The notes: generated by a model not told the origin, from the sequence alone. Counted from the stretch's first letter, positions 1 to 9,318 are shown. The stretch: 64,000 nt of DNA from Bacteroides ovatus (GCF_001314995.1 NZ_CP012938.1:5952001-6016000), one strand, 5' to 3'. Program-made: numbers and translations.

Positions 1-254
1 TCCATTTTTCCCTGTTCATTTTCAGGGAATTCGTAACCCTCCACTTGATTTTGATCGATATCATCTGCAAGTATTTCCAAATAGGCTAGAAATTTGGTAT
101 TCCCTTGTTGGGGATAAGCCTCTCCAATAAGCATCTCCTGTAATGCATTGGCATCCTTGGGGATGTATTTGCTTTGTGACTTGGGCTCTAAGAAATCACT
201 GCAGGCAGTGAGACTTGTCAATGTAATTGTATAGATTAAATATTTAAGTTTCAT
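1..254 (-). CDS. SusD/RagB-like surface lipoprotein, N-terminal part only
   Basis: The first 84 codons of a SusD-family glycan-binding lipoprotein; the gene runs off the left edge of the window. Translation starts MKLKYLIYTITLTSLTAC followed by SDFLEPKSQ. This is a short lipoprotein signal with an L-T-A-C lipobox and the Ser-Asp export signal usual for Bacteroides surface lipoproteins, followed by the typical 'DFLE.K....P' opening of mature SusD proteins. It starts 19 bases after the SusC stop codon on the same strand, the invariable SusC-SusD gene order. Known role of the family: it caps the SusC barrel and binds oligosaccharide at the cell surface. The substrate cannot be read from this fragment. 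Confidence 0.9.
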   Translation of the reverse strand, partial: MKLKYLIYTITLTSLTACSDFLEPKSQSKYIPKDANALQEMLIGEAYPQQGNTKFLAYLEILADDIDQNQVEGYEFPENEQGKM

Positions 255-273
255 ATCTTTCTTTGTTTATAGT

Positions 274-3200
274 TTAAAATCCGATATTAAGTCCCAGTGA
301 GAAAGATCGTGGCATGATACTGTTTTCTAATTCCGGGTCGAAGCCATTGAAACGTTTGCTGGCTATTACAAATATGTTATCCATATTAAAATTGATAGCT
401 AGGTTTTTTGCATGGATCTTGTCACACCATTCTTTTTTCATTTGCCATGATAATCCGATGTTACGACAACGTAGGAATGAACCACTGACTACCATAGCAT
501 CTGATTTCTCCCACATTTCAATAGCTGATTCTGCACTATCTGTATTAGGCAGGGTCCACCCTATTTCTATCGGCCATGTCGGAAGTCCGGGAATATTTGT
601 GTAGACCTCATCTCCGGGCTTTTGCCAACGGTTTAGTAAATCGCGGTTTACATTTTTGGTTGGATCCGGCATCATACTGCCGCTTCCTTGAAAATCACTG
701 TAAGGTGACGGCAAGCGTTTTTTACTACCTAATAAAAGGGAGAAACTGGTATTTAATGACAAAGATTTGTAACGGAAACTAAAACCGAGACCTCCGGTGA
801 AGTACGGCTCTGTTTCTCCGGAATATACCAAGTAAGTAGTCGGATCGATACTTTTGCTCTTTTCTTCATCTGGGACCTCAACGTAGTTGAACATTGGTTT
901 ACCATTACTTCCGTCAAGACCAGCAAAAGAGTATGACCAGAATGCACTCAGCGGATAACCTTCTTTTAATATCTGTGTACTACCTCCTCTCAAGTACATT
1001 GCTGTGTTTCTGTCAATTTTGGTTTCTCCACCTTTGTTCCAGTTTTTAGAGGCATTCAGGTTGATGTTCAGGCTGAAATCGCGCTTTTGGATAGGCGTGA
1101 ATGATAATGTGTATTCAATTCCCCGATTGTAAATAATTCCACCGTTACGTTTCATATCATCAATTCCGTATTCGAATGGCAAATCTACGGTGATTACCGC
1201 ATTGGAACGTCTGGTATAATATTCCAGATTCATATAGAACATACGGAACAGTTCCAGATCCACGCCGAAGTTCCAGTTTCTGGTACGTTCCCAGGAGAGA
1301 TATGGATTAGGTATCTGGCCGATAGTGGAGAAGTAGCGATTATATCCGGGTTGTACTCCCTGTTGGCTTAAGATTAGTTCAGGACTTTCTCGTGTTAAAG
1401 CATTTCCCTGAATACCGAATGTTCCTCTGAAATTAAGTGTAGTGATCCATTTCAAATGTTTTTGAAAGAAAGCCTCTTCTGATGCTCTCCAGGAGAGACC
1501 GAATGAATAAGTCGGGTCGATACGATGGTTTATATCCTGCCCGAAAACGTTGGAGGCATCATTTCGTACATTGGCATTGACTACATAGCGATTCTTGAAT
1601 GAATATGCGAAAGTAGCGAAGAATGAAAGGAAGTTGTTGGTATTGTCTGTTCTTTGCCAGCCTCTACTATAAATATCTCCTAATATTCCCCAGCCTGTTG
1701 GAGGATTGTTGGGAGTTATCACTTCACTTGGTATGGTAGGAGCAACAATACGTTCACCTCTGTCCGGCACATATCCCCAAACTTTATTGGCTGTTCCTTT
1801 CGCTGTAGATGAACGGAGTTCCATACCCAATAATGCGTTCAATCGGTTATCAGGATTGAATGCTTTACTGAATTGTAACTTGTTCTGAATATTGTAGGAA
1901 TACTGGTTGTTGTCGTTTGTATACAATATACCTCCGAATGGAAGCTGCGCAGCTTTAAATTCAGCACTGGTGGGAGTAACGGAATTAAAATCGTAGCCGC
2001 GATACTCGTTGGCAATATAGTAAGTACGTTCGGTAGCCCAGCTTTCATTCGTACTATTGTTATTCGAATAACCTCCGGTGAATTGGTAGGTTACCCAATC
2101 AAGAATACGCCAGTTTACATCTAGTGAGGCGGACATGAAGTTCGAACGTGCTTTTGAACCGCTGTTGTCCCGTTCATTGATAAAATTGTATGAAAGGGTT
2201 TGTATCTTACCAGTTTTAGAGTTGTAGCCGTTCCTTTGCATATAATAAGCGTCCGGATCGATGATGCGGTTGGTGTTAGTAGCATAACTCATTGGGTTGA
2301 CTTCGTTGAAAAAGCCATTTGTGGTAGAAACACTACCGTTTAAAGTCAGATTGATAGTTAGCTTTTCTATAGGGCGTAACATCAGGGCGATACGGCCTGT
2401 CATACGTTCGTTGTCGTTGCCGATTTCCTGGCCTTCACTGTTATTATATCCTATGGATGCTGAATAACTGAACTTGTTTGTTCCGCCGGAAACACTAACG
2501 TTGTGAGTATGGCTGAACGAACGACGTGTCAGGCGTTTGAACCAGTCTGTATTACGGGTTTCCATATCGTTATAAAGCTTTCTGTATTCGATGTCTGAAA
2601 TATCATGTTCCTGCAGCATCCGTAATATACCTTCATAGGTGTTAAGATCCTTATAAGGTGTTTCTATATAATTAACCCCTGCATCAAACGCTTCTTGTGA
2701 GAAACGGACACGTTCTTGAGAGTTCATGAAGTTGAACATCCCATAATTAGGACGTTGTCCGATGTTAAAGTTGGCGGAGTAGTTTACGGTTAGTCGGTCA
2801 GTAGTATTTTTCTTGGTGGTGATTTCGATTACACCGTTAGAGGCTTTCGAACCATAGATGGCAGTGGCGGAAGCATCTTTCAAGATGGTGATATTTTCGA
2901 TATCGGCGGGATTTAACCACGAAATCTGGTTACCGATAATGTCTTGCAAATTTTTAGTCATCAGGTCGCCACTGTCTAATGTTACCTGAAAATCTTCCTG
3001 GATAATGCCGTCTACTACCCACAATGGGTCACGGTTTCCTTGCAACGTACTGGTACCTCGAATCTGAATCTTGGGGGCAGTACCTACACGACTGCTTGTA
3101 TTGGTTACAACCATACCCGCTACACGTCCTTGTAACATTTGGTCAATAGTAGTAAACGAAGGCATGATGATATCTTTTGCTTTGATGCTGGTAATAGATC

Positions 3201-3855
3201 CAACGATGTCACGACGTTGAATATTCTGGTATCCGGTTACCACCACCTCATCTATTTCTGTGCTGGTGGAGCTGTTCAGAGTGACATTAATGGTTTTTTT
3301 ACCCGTATATTTTACCGTTTTCTTTTCCATTCCGATAAAAGAGTACGTAAGAATCAACCCTTCCTGTGCTGGAATATTAAACGTGTACTGCCCGTCCAAT
3401 CCTGCAATGGCTCCATGTTTAGAACCTCGGATCGTGATAGTAGCGCCGGGCAAGGCCTCACCGTTAGTATCCCGGACCCAACCGCTGATGGTTATCTTTT
3501 GGCTTTGTCTTTTCTTTATAACAATTGCGCTACCAGAGATTTCGTAAGTCAGGTTAGTGCCTTCCAGACATTCATCCAGAATTTCAGTAATCGTTTTGTC
3601 TTTGGCTCTGATGGTGATATCAGTTACATTAGCGACATCTTCCGTTCCATACATAAAGACAAATTTCGTACGATTCTGCAGATACCAGAGCGCTGCTTCC
3701 AGCGTTTCTCCTCTCAAGTCGATGGAGATTCTCTGATTGTCCTGTGCTTGAATCATGAGTGAAGAAAGGGAGAATATCCATAAAAGACAGAACTTCACAA
3801 AGTTTCTGCTTGCATAAGATACCACCCATGGCAGGGATTTTACTCGTTTTTTCAT
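274..3855 (-). CDS. SusC/RagA-family TonB-dependent outer-membrane transporter with STN domain
   Basis: A 1,193-residue outer-membrane importer that works with the SusD lipoprotein encoded next to it. Visible parts: signal peptide about 1-38 ending LMIQAQ; a secretin/TonB short N-terminal (STN) domain about 43-115; a carboxypeptidase-regulatory-like domain about 122-205 (GEALPGATI...GLDGQYTF); a plug domain starting at the TonB-box-like DEVVVTGY and including the SusC signature SNGVIEITTKK; then a long beta-barrel ending in Phe (SLGLNIGF). The STN domain is the part that signals to a FecR-type anti-sigma factor, which fits the FecR and ECF sigma genes directly upstream on the same strand. Only 25 bases separate FecR from this gene, without the hairpin seen in the other two loci. 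Substrate unknown. Confidence 0.95.
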   Translation of the reverse strand: MKKRVKSLPWVVSYASRNFVKFCLLWIFSLSSLMIQAQDNQRISIDLRGETLEAALWYLQNRTKFVFMYGTEDVANVTDITIRAKDKTITEILDECLEGTNLTYEISGSAIVIKKRQSQKITISGWVRDTNGEALPGATITIRGSKHGAIAGLDGQYTFNIPAQEGLILTYSFIGMEKKTVKYTGKKTINVTLNSSTSTEIDEVVVTGYQNIQRRDIVGSITSIKAKDIIMPSFTTIDQMLQGRVAGMVVTNTSSRVGTAPKIQIRGTSTLQGNRDPLWVVDGIIQEDFQVTLDSGDLMTKNLQDIIGNQISWLNPADIENITILKDASATAIYGSKASNGVIEITTKKNTTDRLTVNYSANFNIGQRPNYGMFNFMNSQERVRFSQEAFDAGVNYIETPYKDLNTYEGILRMLQEHDISDIEYRKLYNDMETRNTDWFKRLTRRSFSHTHNVSVSGGTNKFSYSASIGYNNSEGQEIGNDNERMTGRIALMLRPIEKLTINLTLNGSVSTTNGFFNEVNPMSYATNTNRIIDPDAYYMQRNGYNSKTGKIQTLSYNFINERDNSGSKARSNFMSASLDVNWRILDWVTYQFTGGYSNNNSTNESWATERTYYIANEYRGYDFNSVTPTSAEFKAAQLPFGGILYTNDNNQYSYNIQNKLQFSKAFNPDNRLNALLGMELRSSTAKGTANKVWGYVPDRGERIVAPTIPSEVITPNNPPTGWGILGDIYSRGWQRTDNTNNFLSFFATFAYSFKNRYVVNANVRNDASNVFGQDINHRIDPTYSFGLSWRASEEAFFQKHLKWITTLNFRGTFGIQGNALTRESPELILSQQGVQPGYNRYFSTIGQIPNPYLSWERTRNWNFGVDLELFRMFYMNLEYYTRRSNAVITVDLPFEYGIDDMKRNGGIIYNRGIEYTLSFTPIQKRDFSLNINLNASKNWNKGGETKIDRNTAMYLRGGSTQILKEGYPLSAFWSYSFAGLDGSNGKPMFNYVEVPDEEKSKSIDPTTYLVYSGETEPYFTGGLGFSFRYKSLSLNTSFSLLLGSKKRLPSPYSDFQGSGSMMPDPTKNVNRDLLNRWQKPGDEVYTNIPGLPTWPIEIGWTLPNTDSAESAIEMWEKSDAMVVSGSFLRCRNIGLSWQMKKEWCDKIHAKNLAINFNMDNIFVIASKRFNGFDPELENSIMPRSFSLGLNIGF

Positions 3856-3880
3856 AATGCGTTAGTTATATTATGTATTA

Positions 3881-5041
3881 TTACTGTTTGTAGGAAATGT
3901 GCAGGATGCCCTCCCGTTGTTTGATATTGACCAGATTTAATTCTGTAATCATGTCGATAATCGGGTTCATGTTGGCGTAGCGGTTAAGGTAAGCTCCGAT
4001 ACGCACCTGTTTGGCTGCTTCGTCTTCAAAAGAATATTGGAATCCATACCATTTGGACAGGTATGACATCACATTCTCAAGAGGGACATTTAAAAAGATA
4101 AATGATCCGGATTCCCAAGATGTATACAAATCAGTGTTTACGTTGGCGACGGTATTTGTACCGGTATTTTTATTATATGTATAGTGCTGGTTGGGAACTA
4201 ATTCGAATTCTTCATTTCCACTGTTGATTCTTACTGTTCCACTGATTAAGGTTGTACTTTCCGTATCTTCATCAGCGTAGGCTCTTACGTTGAACGACGT
4301 TCCCGTTACCCGGATAGATGTATGCGATGTTTTTACGATAAACGGATGCTCCTTGTCCGGGGCAACATCAAAATAAGCCTCCCCTTCAATTTGCACAATA
4401 CGTTCTTTGCTGCTGAAACAAACCGGATAAGTCAGCCGGGTTTCCGCATTGAGATGTACCCTCGTGCCGTCGGAAAGCGTGATAAGACATTCCATCCCCT
4501 GCAATGTGCGTAGTGTGTTTTGGATTTCTTTTACTTGCGGTTTGTTGGCGGGAATCTGATAGTTGATCCCTTTAGAATCGATCACAAATGCTCTGACTGC
4601 ATTCTCAGGAAGATTATTGTCGGAAAGATTGAAAGATTTGCCGTCACTCAAGATCAGTTCCCCACCAAGGGTTCCCGGAGTGATGTCGCTAATCGTTTCT
4701 TCGGATATCCAATGATAGATAAAGTAAGAAGCAGGTACTAATAACAATAAGATGAGAGCTGCATATTTCAGACTCTTTTTCCACGAAAAAACAGTACCCG
4801 ATTGATTGCCTCCTAATAACGGATAGACTTTCTCCCACGCTTTTTGTGAAGAGAAGCTTTTTATTAACCGGCTGTTTTCTTCATACGTTTCCTTATTTAA
4901 TATCCGGTCGGCTATCTTTTGATGTTCCGGGTTTTCATCCAACCATGCACGATAGTTCTTTTCCTCTTCGGGGGTAGACGAATGAGTGAATAGAGAAGCT
5001 AAGATTTTTGCAATTTTAAATTTTTCTTTAAATGAATTCAT
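3881..5041 (-). CDS. FecR-family anti-sigma factor
   Basis: A 386-residue inner-membrane anti-sigma regulator. The N-terminal cytoplasmic part (about 1-85) carries the sigma-binding region, followed by one membrane segment near 90-110 (YAALILLLLVPASYFIYHW) and a periplasmic FecR domain (LSDGTRVHLNAETRLTYPV; GEAYFDVAPDKEHPFIVKT; VTGTSFNVRAY). The C-terminal 60-70 residues resemble the STN-contacting domain of Bacteroides FecR proteins. Known mechanism: substrate-loaded SusC signals through its STN domain to FecR, which releases the ECF sigma factor. It lies between that sigma gene (5109-5663) and SusC, all on the minus strand, so it is part of one import locus. Confidence 0.93.
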   Translation of the reverse strand: MNSFKEKFKIAKILASLFTHSSTPEEEKNYRAWLDENPEHQKIADRILNKETYEENSRLIKSFSSQKAWEKVYPLLGGNQSGTVFSWKKSLKYAALILLLLVPASYFIYHWISEETISDITPGTLGGELILSDGKSFNLSDNNLPENAVRAFVIDSKGINYQIPANKPQVKEIQNTLRTLQGMECLITLSDGTRVHLNAETRLTYPVCFSSKERIVQIEGEAYFDVAPDKEHPFIVKTSHTSIRVTGTSFNVRAYADEDTESTTLISGTVRINSGNEEFELVPNQHYTYNKNTGTNTVANVNTDLYTSWESGSFIFLNVPLENVMSYLSKWYGFQYSFEDEAAKQVRIGAYLNRYANMNPIIDMITELNLVNIKQREGILHISYKQ

Positions 5042-5108
5042 CGTTTTTTCGATTTGTTATATAAGTAAAACAATCCAATCGAAAAAACGGGGTAATCAAA
5101 AAGTTACT

Positions 5109-5663
5109 TTATTTGCATAAAAATAGTAATAAGGTGTAATTTATGCCTTTGAGACTTTCGCGAAGTTTGCGATAGGCGAATTTCTTTAACGTATGGACAG
5201 TGCCTTCTGAAATTTGCAATTTGTCAGCAATCTCATGGTTTTTTAACCCTTTCATAGAATATAAGATGATATTTCGCATTTGGGTAGGCAATTCTTCTAC
5301 CGCTTTGCGAACCATGTGGAATGTTTCCTGTTCGATAATGGCAGCTTCGAAGCCACTATCGAACTCTTCCTGTCCAGAAAAATAGGGAATATCTAATTGC
5401 TCATGTTTTAAGTGATTCAGACATTTATTTCGGGTGACGGTATAAAGGAAGCTTTTTACTTTCAAAATGTCGTCAAAATCTTCTTTCCGTTCCCAATAAG
5501 CTAACAATACATCTTGTGCGATGTCTTTGCAAACTTCTTTGTCTTCAATATAGTGGGATGCGAACACGCAAAGAATAGGATAGTAGTCATCAAATAGCTT
5601 TTTGAAAGCCTGTTTGTTGCCACGTTTTATGTCTGCAATTATATTTTCTATATGTATGTTCAC
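5109..5663 (-). CDS. ECF-type RNA polymerase sigma factor (FecI-like)
   Basis: A 184-residue extracytoplasmic-function sigma factor. Region 2 is visible at about 20-90 (FDDYYPILCVFASHYI...EVCKDIAQDVLLAYWERK...VKSFLYTVTRNKCLNHLKH) and region 4 at about 120-175 (LPTQMRNIILYSMKGLKNHEIADKLQISEGTVHTLKKFAYRKLR). It precedes FecR, SusC and SusD on the same strand and should drive that locus when released by the FecR protein. It starts 34 bases after the stop of the Crp/Fnr regulator gene, and I see no TAnnTTTG promoter in that gap, so it may be partly co-transcribed with the regulator. Confidence 0.93.
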   Translation of the reverse strand: MNIHIENIIADIKRGNKQAFKKLFDDYYPILCVFASHYIEDKEVCKDIAQDVLLAYWERKEDFDDILKVKSFLYTVTRNKCLNHLKHEQLDIPYFSGQEEFDSGFEAAIIEQETFHMVRKAVEELPTQMRNIILYSMKGLKNHEIADKLQISEGTVHTLKKFAYRKLRESLKGINYTLLLFLCK

Positions 5664-5697
5664 TATTTAGGGTGGAACGATTGGTGCAGAAACTCTC

Positions 5698-6399
5698 TTA
5701 CCCAATCTTGCTTATTTTCTTCAGCTTTTCTTCTTCGATGATTTTGATTTTTCTTCCGTCGATAGTAATCAGTCTTTCCGTAGCGAATTGCGACAAGGTA
5801 CGGATAGCGTTCGAAGTAGTCATATTGGAAAGATTTGCCAGATCTTCACGTGAAAGATAAATGCTCAACGTAGAACCGTCTTCTTCCAGTCCATAACTTT
5901 CTTTCAGGAAGATGAGTGATTCGGCCAAACGTCCGCGAATATGTTTTTGTGTCAGATTAACGGTACGTTCGTCAGAGATACCCAAGTCAATGGAAAGTTG
6001 GCGGATAAAGAACATGGCCAAGTCATTATTTTGGGCAACCAGCGTAGTGATGGCACTCATAGGAATCAGGCAAACAACGGAAGGTTCGAAAGCTGCTGCG
6101 GCAGTTACAAAATCTTGTTTGGCAAAATAAGCACGATATGCAAAGTATTCGCGTGGTTTAATCATGCGGATAATTTGACTTCTACCCCCCACACCATCTT
6201 TGAAGATTTTCACTTTTCCACTGATGAGACACATCAGATGATGTGGCGTTTCTCCTTCACAGTAGATGGTTTCATTCTTTTTGTAGGTTTGTATCGTATA
6301 ATTATTCATCAGAAACTCCTTTTGCTCATTGTTTAGAGGAGCTAACATATCGGATAATGGTTCCGAAATATCGATGTCTGACATATTCATTTTTACCAT
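5698..6399 (-). CDS. cur: Crp/Fnr-family transcription regulator (Cur / BT4338-like)
   Basis: A 233-residue regulator of the Crp/Fnr family: a cyclic-nucleotide-binding-type beta-roll at about 25-140 (KNETIYCEGETPHHLMCLISGKVKIFKDG) and a winged helix-turn-helix at about 165-225 (LSREDLANLSNMTTSNAIRTLSQFATERLI). Its position directly next to a type III glutamine synthetase gene matches, from memory, the B. thetaiotaomicron master regulator of carbohydrate utilisation Cur (BT4338, earlier MalR), which acts during carbon limitation. That identity rests on family plus neighbour, not on an alignment. The first ATG (6399) is used; an ATG nine bases later is also possible. A TACTTTTG box at 6428-6435 (minus) gives it its own promoter, separate from glnN, whose terminator lies just upstream. 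Confidence 0.85.
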   Translation of the reverse strand: MVKMNMSDIDISEPLSDMLAPLNNEQKEFLMNNYTIQTYKKNETIYCEGETPHHLMCLISGKVKIFKDGVGGRSQIIRMIKPREYFAYRAYFAKQDFVTAAAAFEPSVVCLIPMSAITTLVAQNNDLAMFFIRQLSIDLGISDERTVNLTQKHIRGRLAESLIFLKESYGLEEDGSTLSIYLSREDLANLSNMTTSNAIRTLSQFATERLITIDGRKIKIIEEEKLKKISKIG

Positions 6400-6427
6400 G
6401 AGTGCTACAAAACTGTGTTATACAGCA

Positions 6428-6435
6428 CAAAAGTA
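6428..6435 (-). promoter_or_regulatory. Bacteroides -7 box upstream of the Crp/Fnr gene
   Basis: Read on the minus strand this is TACTTTTG, a match to the Bacteroides -7 consensus TAnnTTTG. It lies 28 bases before the ATG and implies a short leader of roughly 20-25 nt. No clear -33 element was identified. Confidence 0.55.
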
Positions 6436-6465
6436 AAAAGAAAAAATGAGAAAATGAACGAATCT

Positions 6466-6506
6466 ATAAAAAGATTGCACAAAAGTGGGAGCTTTCGTGC
6501 AATCTT
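6466..6506 (-). terminator. Rho-independent terminator of glnN
   Basis: A perfect 10-bp inverted repeat (AAGATTGCAC at 6471-6480, GTGCAATCTT at 6497-6506) directly after the glnN stop codon. On the minus strand the second arm runs into TTTTTATA, giving the U-tract expected of an intrinsic terminator. Confidence 0.8.
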
Positions 6507-6515
6507 GCAGACATT

Positions 6516-8705
6516 TTATTTGGTAAACAACAGTTCTCTATATTTAGGCAACGGCCATATTTCGTCATCCACTTCCATCTCCAGGTGGTCGATGTGGTCG
6601 CGGATTTGGTCAAGATACGGGCGTACTTTTTCTTCGTATGCGAATGCCCTTTCTTTGTAGTTTTCCATGTGGTTGGCTACTTTTCTTGCTTCGGTCATGT
6701 CGCGCACGAGTACTTTGATAGAAGTGACCCGGTGTGAAATCTCACGAATCAGTTCTTTACGGTCGGCACTTAATACTTCATATTCTTCAGCCGGGAATAT
6801 TTCTTTCAGTCCGCGAAGATTTTCGAGCAAACGGTTCTGATAGGCAACGGCAGTTGGTACGATGTGATTGATGGCGAGGTCGCCCAATACACGGCCTTCG
6901 ATTTGCACCTTCATGGTGTATTTCTCCAGTTCCACTTCCAGACGGCTGTTCAATTCGGTCTCGTTGAAGATACGTTCGCCGATAAGTACTGATTTGGATT
7001 GGTTATCAATATAGTGCATCAGGGCTTCCGGTACGTGGCAGATATTAGTCAGTCCGCGGCGTGCAGCTTCTTGTTTCCATTCTTCGGAATAACCGTCCCC
7101 TTCGAAACGAATCGGTTCGGAGGCGATAATTGTTTCTTTCAGCAGGCGGAAGATAGCTTCGTCTTTGCCAACTCCTTCTTCCATCAGCTTTTCTACCGAT
7201 GCCCGGAATTCGTTCAGCTGGTTTGCCATGGCCGCATTGATTGCAATCATAGAGGCAGCACAGTTGGAAGAAGAACCTGCGGCGCGGAATTCGAAACGGT
7301 TTCCGGTGAATGCGAAAGGAGAAGTACGGTTGCGGTCGGTGGTATCCAGTAAAATTTCGGGGATACGTCCGATGCCTAACTTCAGTGTGGTTTTTTCTTC
7401 CGGCGTCATTTTCTCATTTCCTACCTGGCGGACAATTTCGTCGAGAGTAGACGAGAGTTGTGAACCCAGAAAGCAAGAGAGGATGGCGGGAGGAGCTTCA
7501 TTGGCTCCCAAACGATAGCTGTTGCTGGCGCTCATGATGGAGGCACGCAATAAATCCTGGTTTTTATAAACCATCATTAAGGCGTTTACCAGAAATGTGA
7601 GGAATAGCATATTGCCTTTCGGATTCTTTCCGGGAGCGAACAGATTGATACCGGTATCTGTGCAGAGTGACCAGTTGTTGTGCTTGCCCGAACCGTTTAC
7701 TCCGCTATATGGCTTTTCGTGCAGGAGTACATTAAAATGATGCTTCCTGGCGATACGCTTCATCAAATCCATGACGAGCTGGTTGTGATCGTTGGCAAGG
7801 TTACAGTTTTCGAAAATAGGGGCCAACTCAAATTGGTTGGGAGCTACTTCGTTATGACGGGTTTTGGCAGGAATACCGAGTTTGTGACACTCGATTTCGA
7901 GTTCTTTCATAAATGCAGTGACACGTGGAGGGATAGAGCCGAAATAATGATCCTCCAACTGTTGGTCTTTGGCAGAAGAGTGCCCCATCAGTGTCCGTCC
8001 TGTCAGGCAGAGGTCGGGGCGTGCATTATATAAGGAGGAGTCTACAAGGAAATATTCCTGTTCCCATCCTAAATTGGTATATACGCGTGTGATGTTCTTG
8101 TCGAATAGCTGACAGACTTCCGTTGCTGCTTTATCTACAGCGGCAAGTGCTTTCAACAATGGAGTTTTGTAATCCAACGCTTCACCTGTATAAGAAATGA
8201 AGATAGTGGGGATACAAAGAGTGGTATCTACTACGAATGCCGGTGAAGAAACATCCCAGGCTGTATATCCTCGTGCTTCGAAAGTGTTGCGGATGCCGCC
8301 GTTAGGGAAAGAAGAAGCATCCGGCTCTTGCTGGATCAGTAGTTTTCCGGAGAAGCGTTCAATCACTCCGCCATCTTCGCCGAATTCGATAAAGCCGTCA
8401 TGCTTTTCGGCTGTTCCGTCTGTCAGAGGCTGGAACCAGTGTGTGTAGTGAGTGACGTTGAGTGACTTAGCCCAACTTTTCATACCGTTAGCAATTAAAT
8501 CTGCTATTTCACGGCTGATAGGCGTACCTTTTTCGATAGCGTCGGTTACAGCTTTGTAAGCTTCTTTGGGAAGATACTCCTGCATCTTCTTGCGGTCGAA
8601 CACGTGGCTACCATAATAATCAGAGAGTTTGTTGGAAGGGGCAATAACTTCCAGAGGTTTCCGGTTGGAAAGCTCTTGTAAGGCAAAAAAACGCATTTTT
8701 GACAT
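6516..8705 (-). CDS. glnN: Type III glutamine synthetase (GlnN)
   Basis: A 729-residue ATP-dependent glutamate-ammonia ligase of the large GSIII type found in Bacteroides; type I/II enzymes are much shorter (about 350-470 residues). Landmarks are the GSIII N-terminal region with THWFQPLTDGTAEKHDGFIEF (near 85-105), the glutamate/ammonia-site block ending GVNGSGKHNNWSLCTDTG (about 330-350), the catalytic-domain segment NRTSPFAFTGNRFEFRAAGSS (about 460-480) and a C-terminal helical extension. It is flanked by its own terminator (6466-6506) and a TAATTTTG promoter box at 8737-8744. The product assimilates ammonium in the cytoplasm. No PII or NtrC-type gene is adjacent. Confidence 0.95.
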   Translation of the reverse strand: MSKMRFFALQELSNRKPLEVIAPSNKLSDYYGSHVFDRKKMQEYLPKEAYKAVTDAIEKGTPISREIADLIANGMKSWAKSLNVTHYTHWFQPLTDGTAEKHDGFIEFGEDGGVIERFSGKLLIQQEPDASSFPNGGIRNTFEARGYTAWDVSSPAFVVDTTLCIPTIFISYTGEALDYKTPLLKALAAVDKAATEVCQLFDKNITRVYTNLGWEQEYFLVDSSLYNARPDLCLTGRTLMGHSSAKDQQLEDHYFGSIPPRVTAFMKELEIECHKLGIPAKTRHNEVAPNQFELAPIFENCNLANDHNQLVMDLMKRIARKHHFNVLLHEKPYSGVNGSGKHNNWSLCTDTGINLFAPGKNPKGNMLFLTFLVNALMMVYKNQDLLRASIMSASNSYRLGANEAPPAILSCFLGSQLSSTLDEIVRQVGNEKMTPEEKTTLKLGIGRIPEILLDTTDRNRTSPFAFTGNRFEFRAAGSSSNCAASMIAINAAMANQLNEFRASVEKLMEEGVGKDEAIFRLLKETIIASEPIRFEGDGYSEEWKQEAARRGLTNICHVPEALMHYIDNQSKSVLIGERIFNETELNSRLEVELEKYTMKVQIEGRVLGDLAINHIVPTAVAYQNRLLENLRGLKEIFPAEEYEVLSADRKELIREISHRVTSIKVLVRDMTEARKVANHMENYKERAFAYEEKVRPYLDQIRDHIDHLEMEVDDEIWPLPKYRELLFTK

Positions 8706-8736
8706 AAATGGTCTATTTTTTTATCGGTTGATGGCG

Positions 8737-8744
8737 CAAAATTA
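8737..8744 (-). promoter_or_regulatory. Bacteroides -7 box of glnN
   Basis: On the minus strand this reads TAATTTTG, matching TAnnTTTG, about 32 bases upstream of the glnN ATG. The region just upstream holds a strong hairpin (8774-8822) and two direct copies of a TTTCT(G/A)AAAGTACCCC motif, so this promoter sits in an unusually repetitive context. Confidence 0.55.
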
Positions 8745-8773
8745 TATGTTTTTTCTGAAAGTACCCCTATTTT

Positions 8774-8822
8774 AGAGGGGGTATTTTGAAAAATAATGTG
8801 TTTTTCTAAAAGTACCCCCTCT
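8774..8822. terminator. Long hairpin between the 157-residue gene and glnN
   Basis: AGAGGGGGTA (8774-8783) and TACCCCCTCT (8813-8822) are perfectly complementary, and the stem continues inward through T4/A4 and A5/T5 segments to a 7-base loop. It lies 22 bases after the stop of the gene at 8845-9318 and upstream of the glnN promoter. The most likely role is terminator of that gene. The GTACCCC motif recurs just beyond it (8760-8768), so a protein-binding operator is also possible. Confidence 0.6.
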
Positions 8823-8844
8823 GTTGATTCTCCAACTTCTATTC

Positions 8845-9318
8845 TTATTGTTGCTGTTCGTTGATTTCTTTAGCCATCTGTTTAACCAAACTTTCCACTT
8901 GGATATAATGGTTGTGATAGTTCTTGAATAACAGTTTGAACACTGGGCTGCTCACAGCCATTTGGGTGAGAAATTGTAGGTGTTTACCCGTAGAGGTGTT
9001 CATCTGCATACGTTTTTCTTTGCTCAAGTTGTCTTGTATGGAATAAGCACCGCATGAAATTTGGATTTCTGCAATGCCTTCATCCCAAGGATGGGTGTTG
9101 AGGTGAGTCAATGCTGCCAGGATTTTTTTTAGGTTTTTCAGCAGAATGTTTAATAGTTCGAATTCGGTACGGTTTACGGAGCAAGAATCCGGGTCCAGAA
9201 GGAAAGCGAATTTAAGGTAGAAATCCTTTAATTCTTCTTTAGGAATAACAAATGAATCTTTGGAAGCCTTTATCATGCCTCCCACCGCTGGTTGAACGGT
9301 AACTTGTTTTGTTTCCAT
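8845..9318 (-). CDS. Hypothetical protein, 157 residues
   Basis: I do not recognise this family. The protein is cytoplasmic in character (no signal peptide or membrane segment), mostly alpha-helical, with leucine/lysine-rich helices around 48-75 (LLNILLKNLKKILAALTHL) and a C-terminal helix ending EINEQQQ. Codon use and composition match neighbouring core genes. It begins 205 bases downstream of the predicted start of the structured RNA at 9360-9523, on the same strand, and no separate promoter is visible between them, so it may be co-transcribed with that RNA. Confidence 0.75.
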   Translation of the reverse strand: METKQVTVQPAVGGMIKASKDSFVIPKEELKDFYLKFAFLLDPDSCSVNRTEFELLNILLKNLKKILAALTHLNTHPWDEGIAEIQISCGAYSIQDNLSKEKRMQMNTSTGKHLQFLTQMAVSSPVFKLLFKNYHNHYIQVESLVKQMAKEINEQQQ

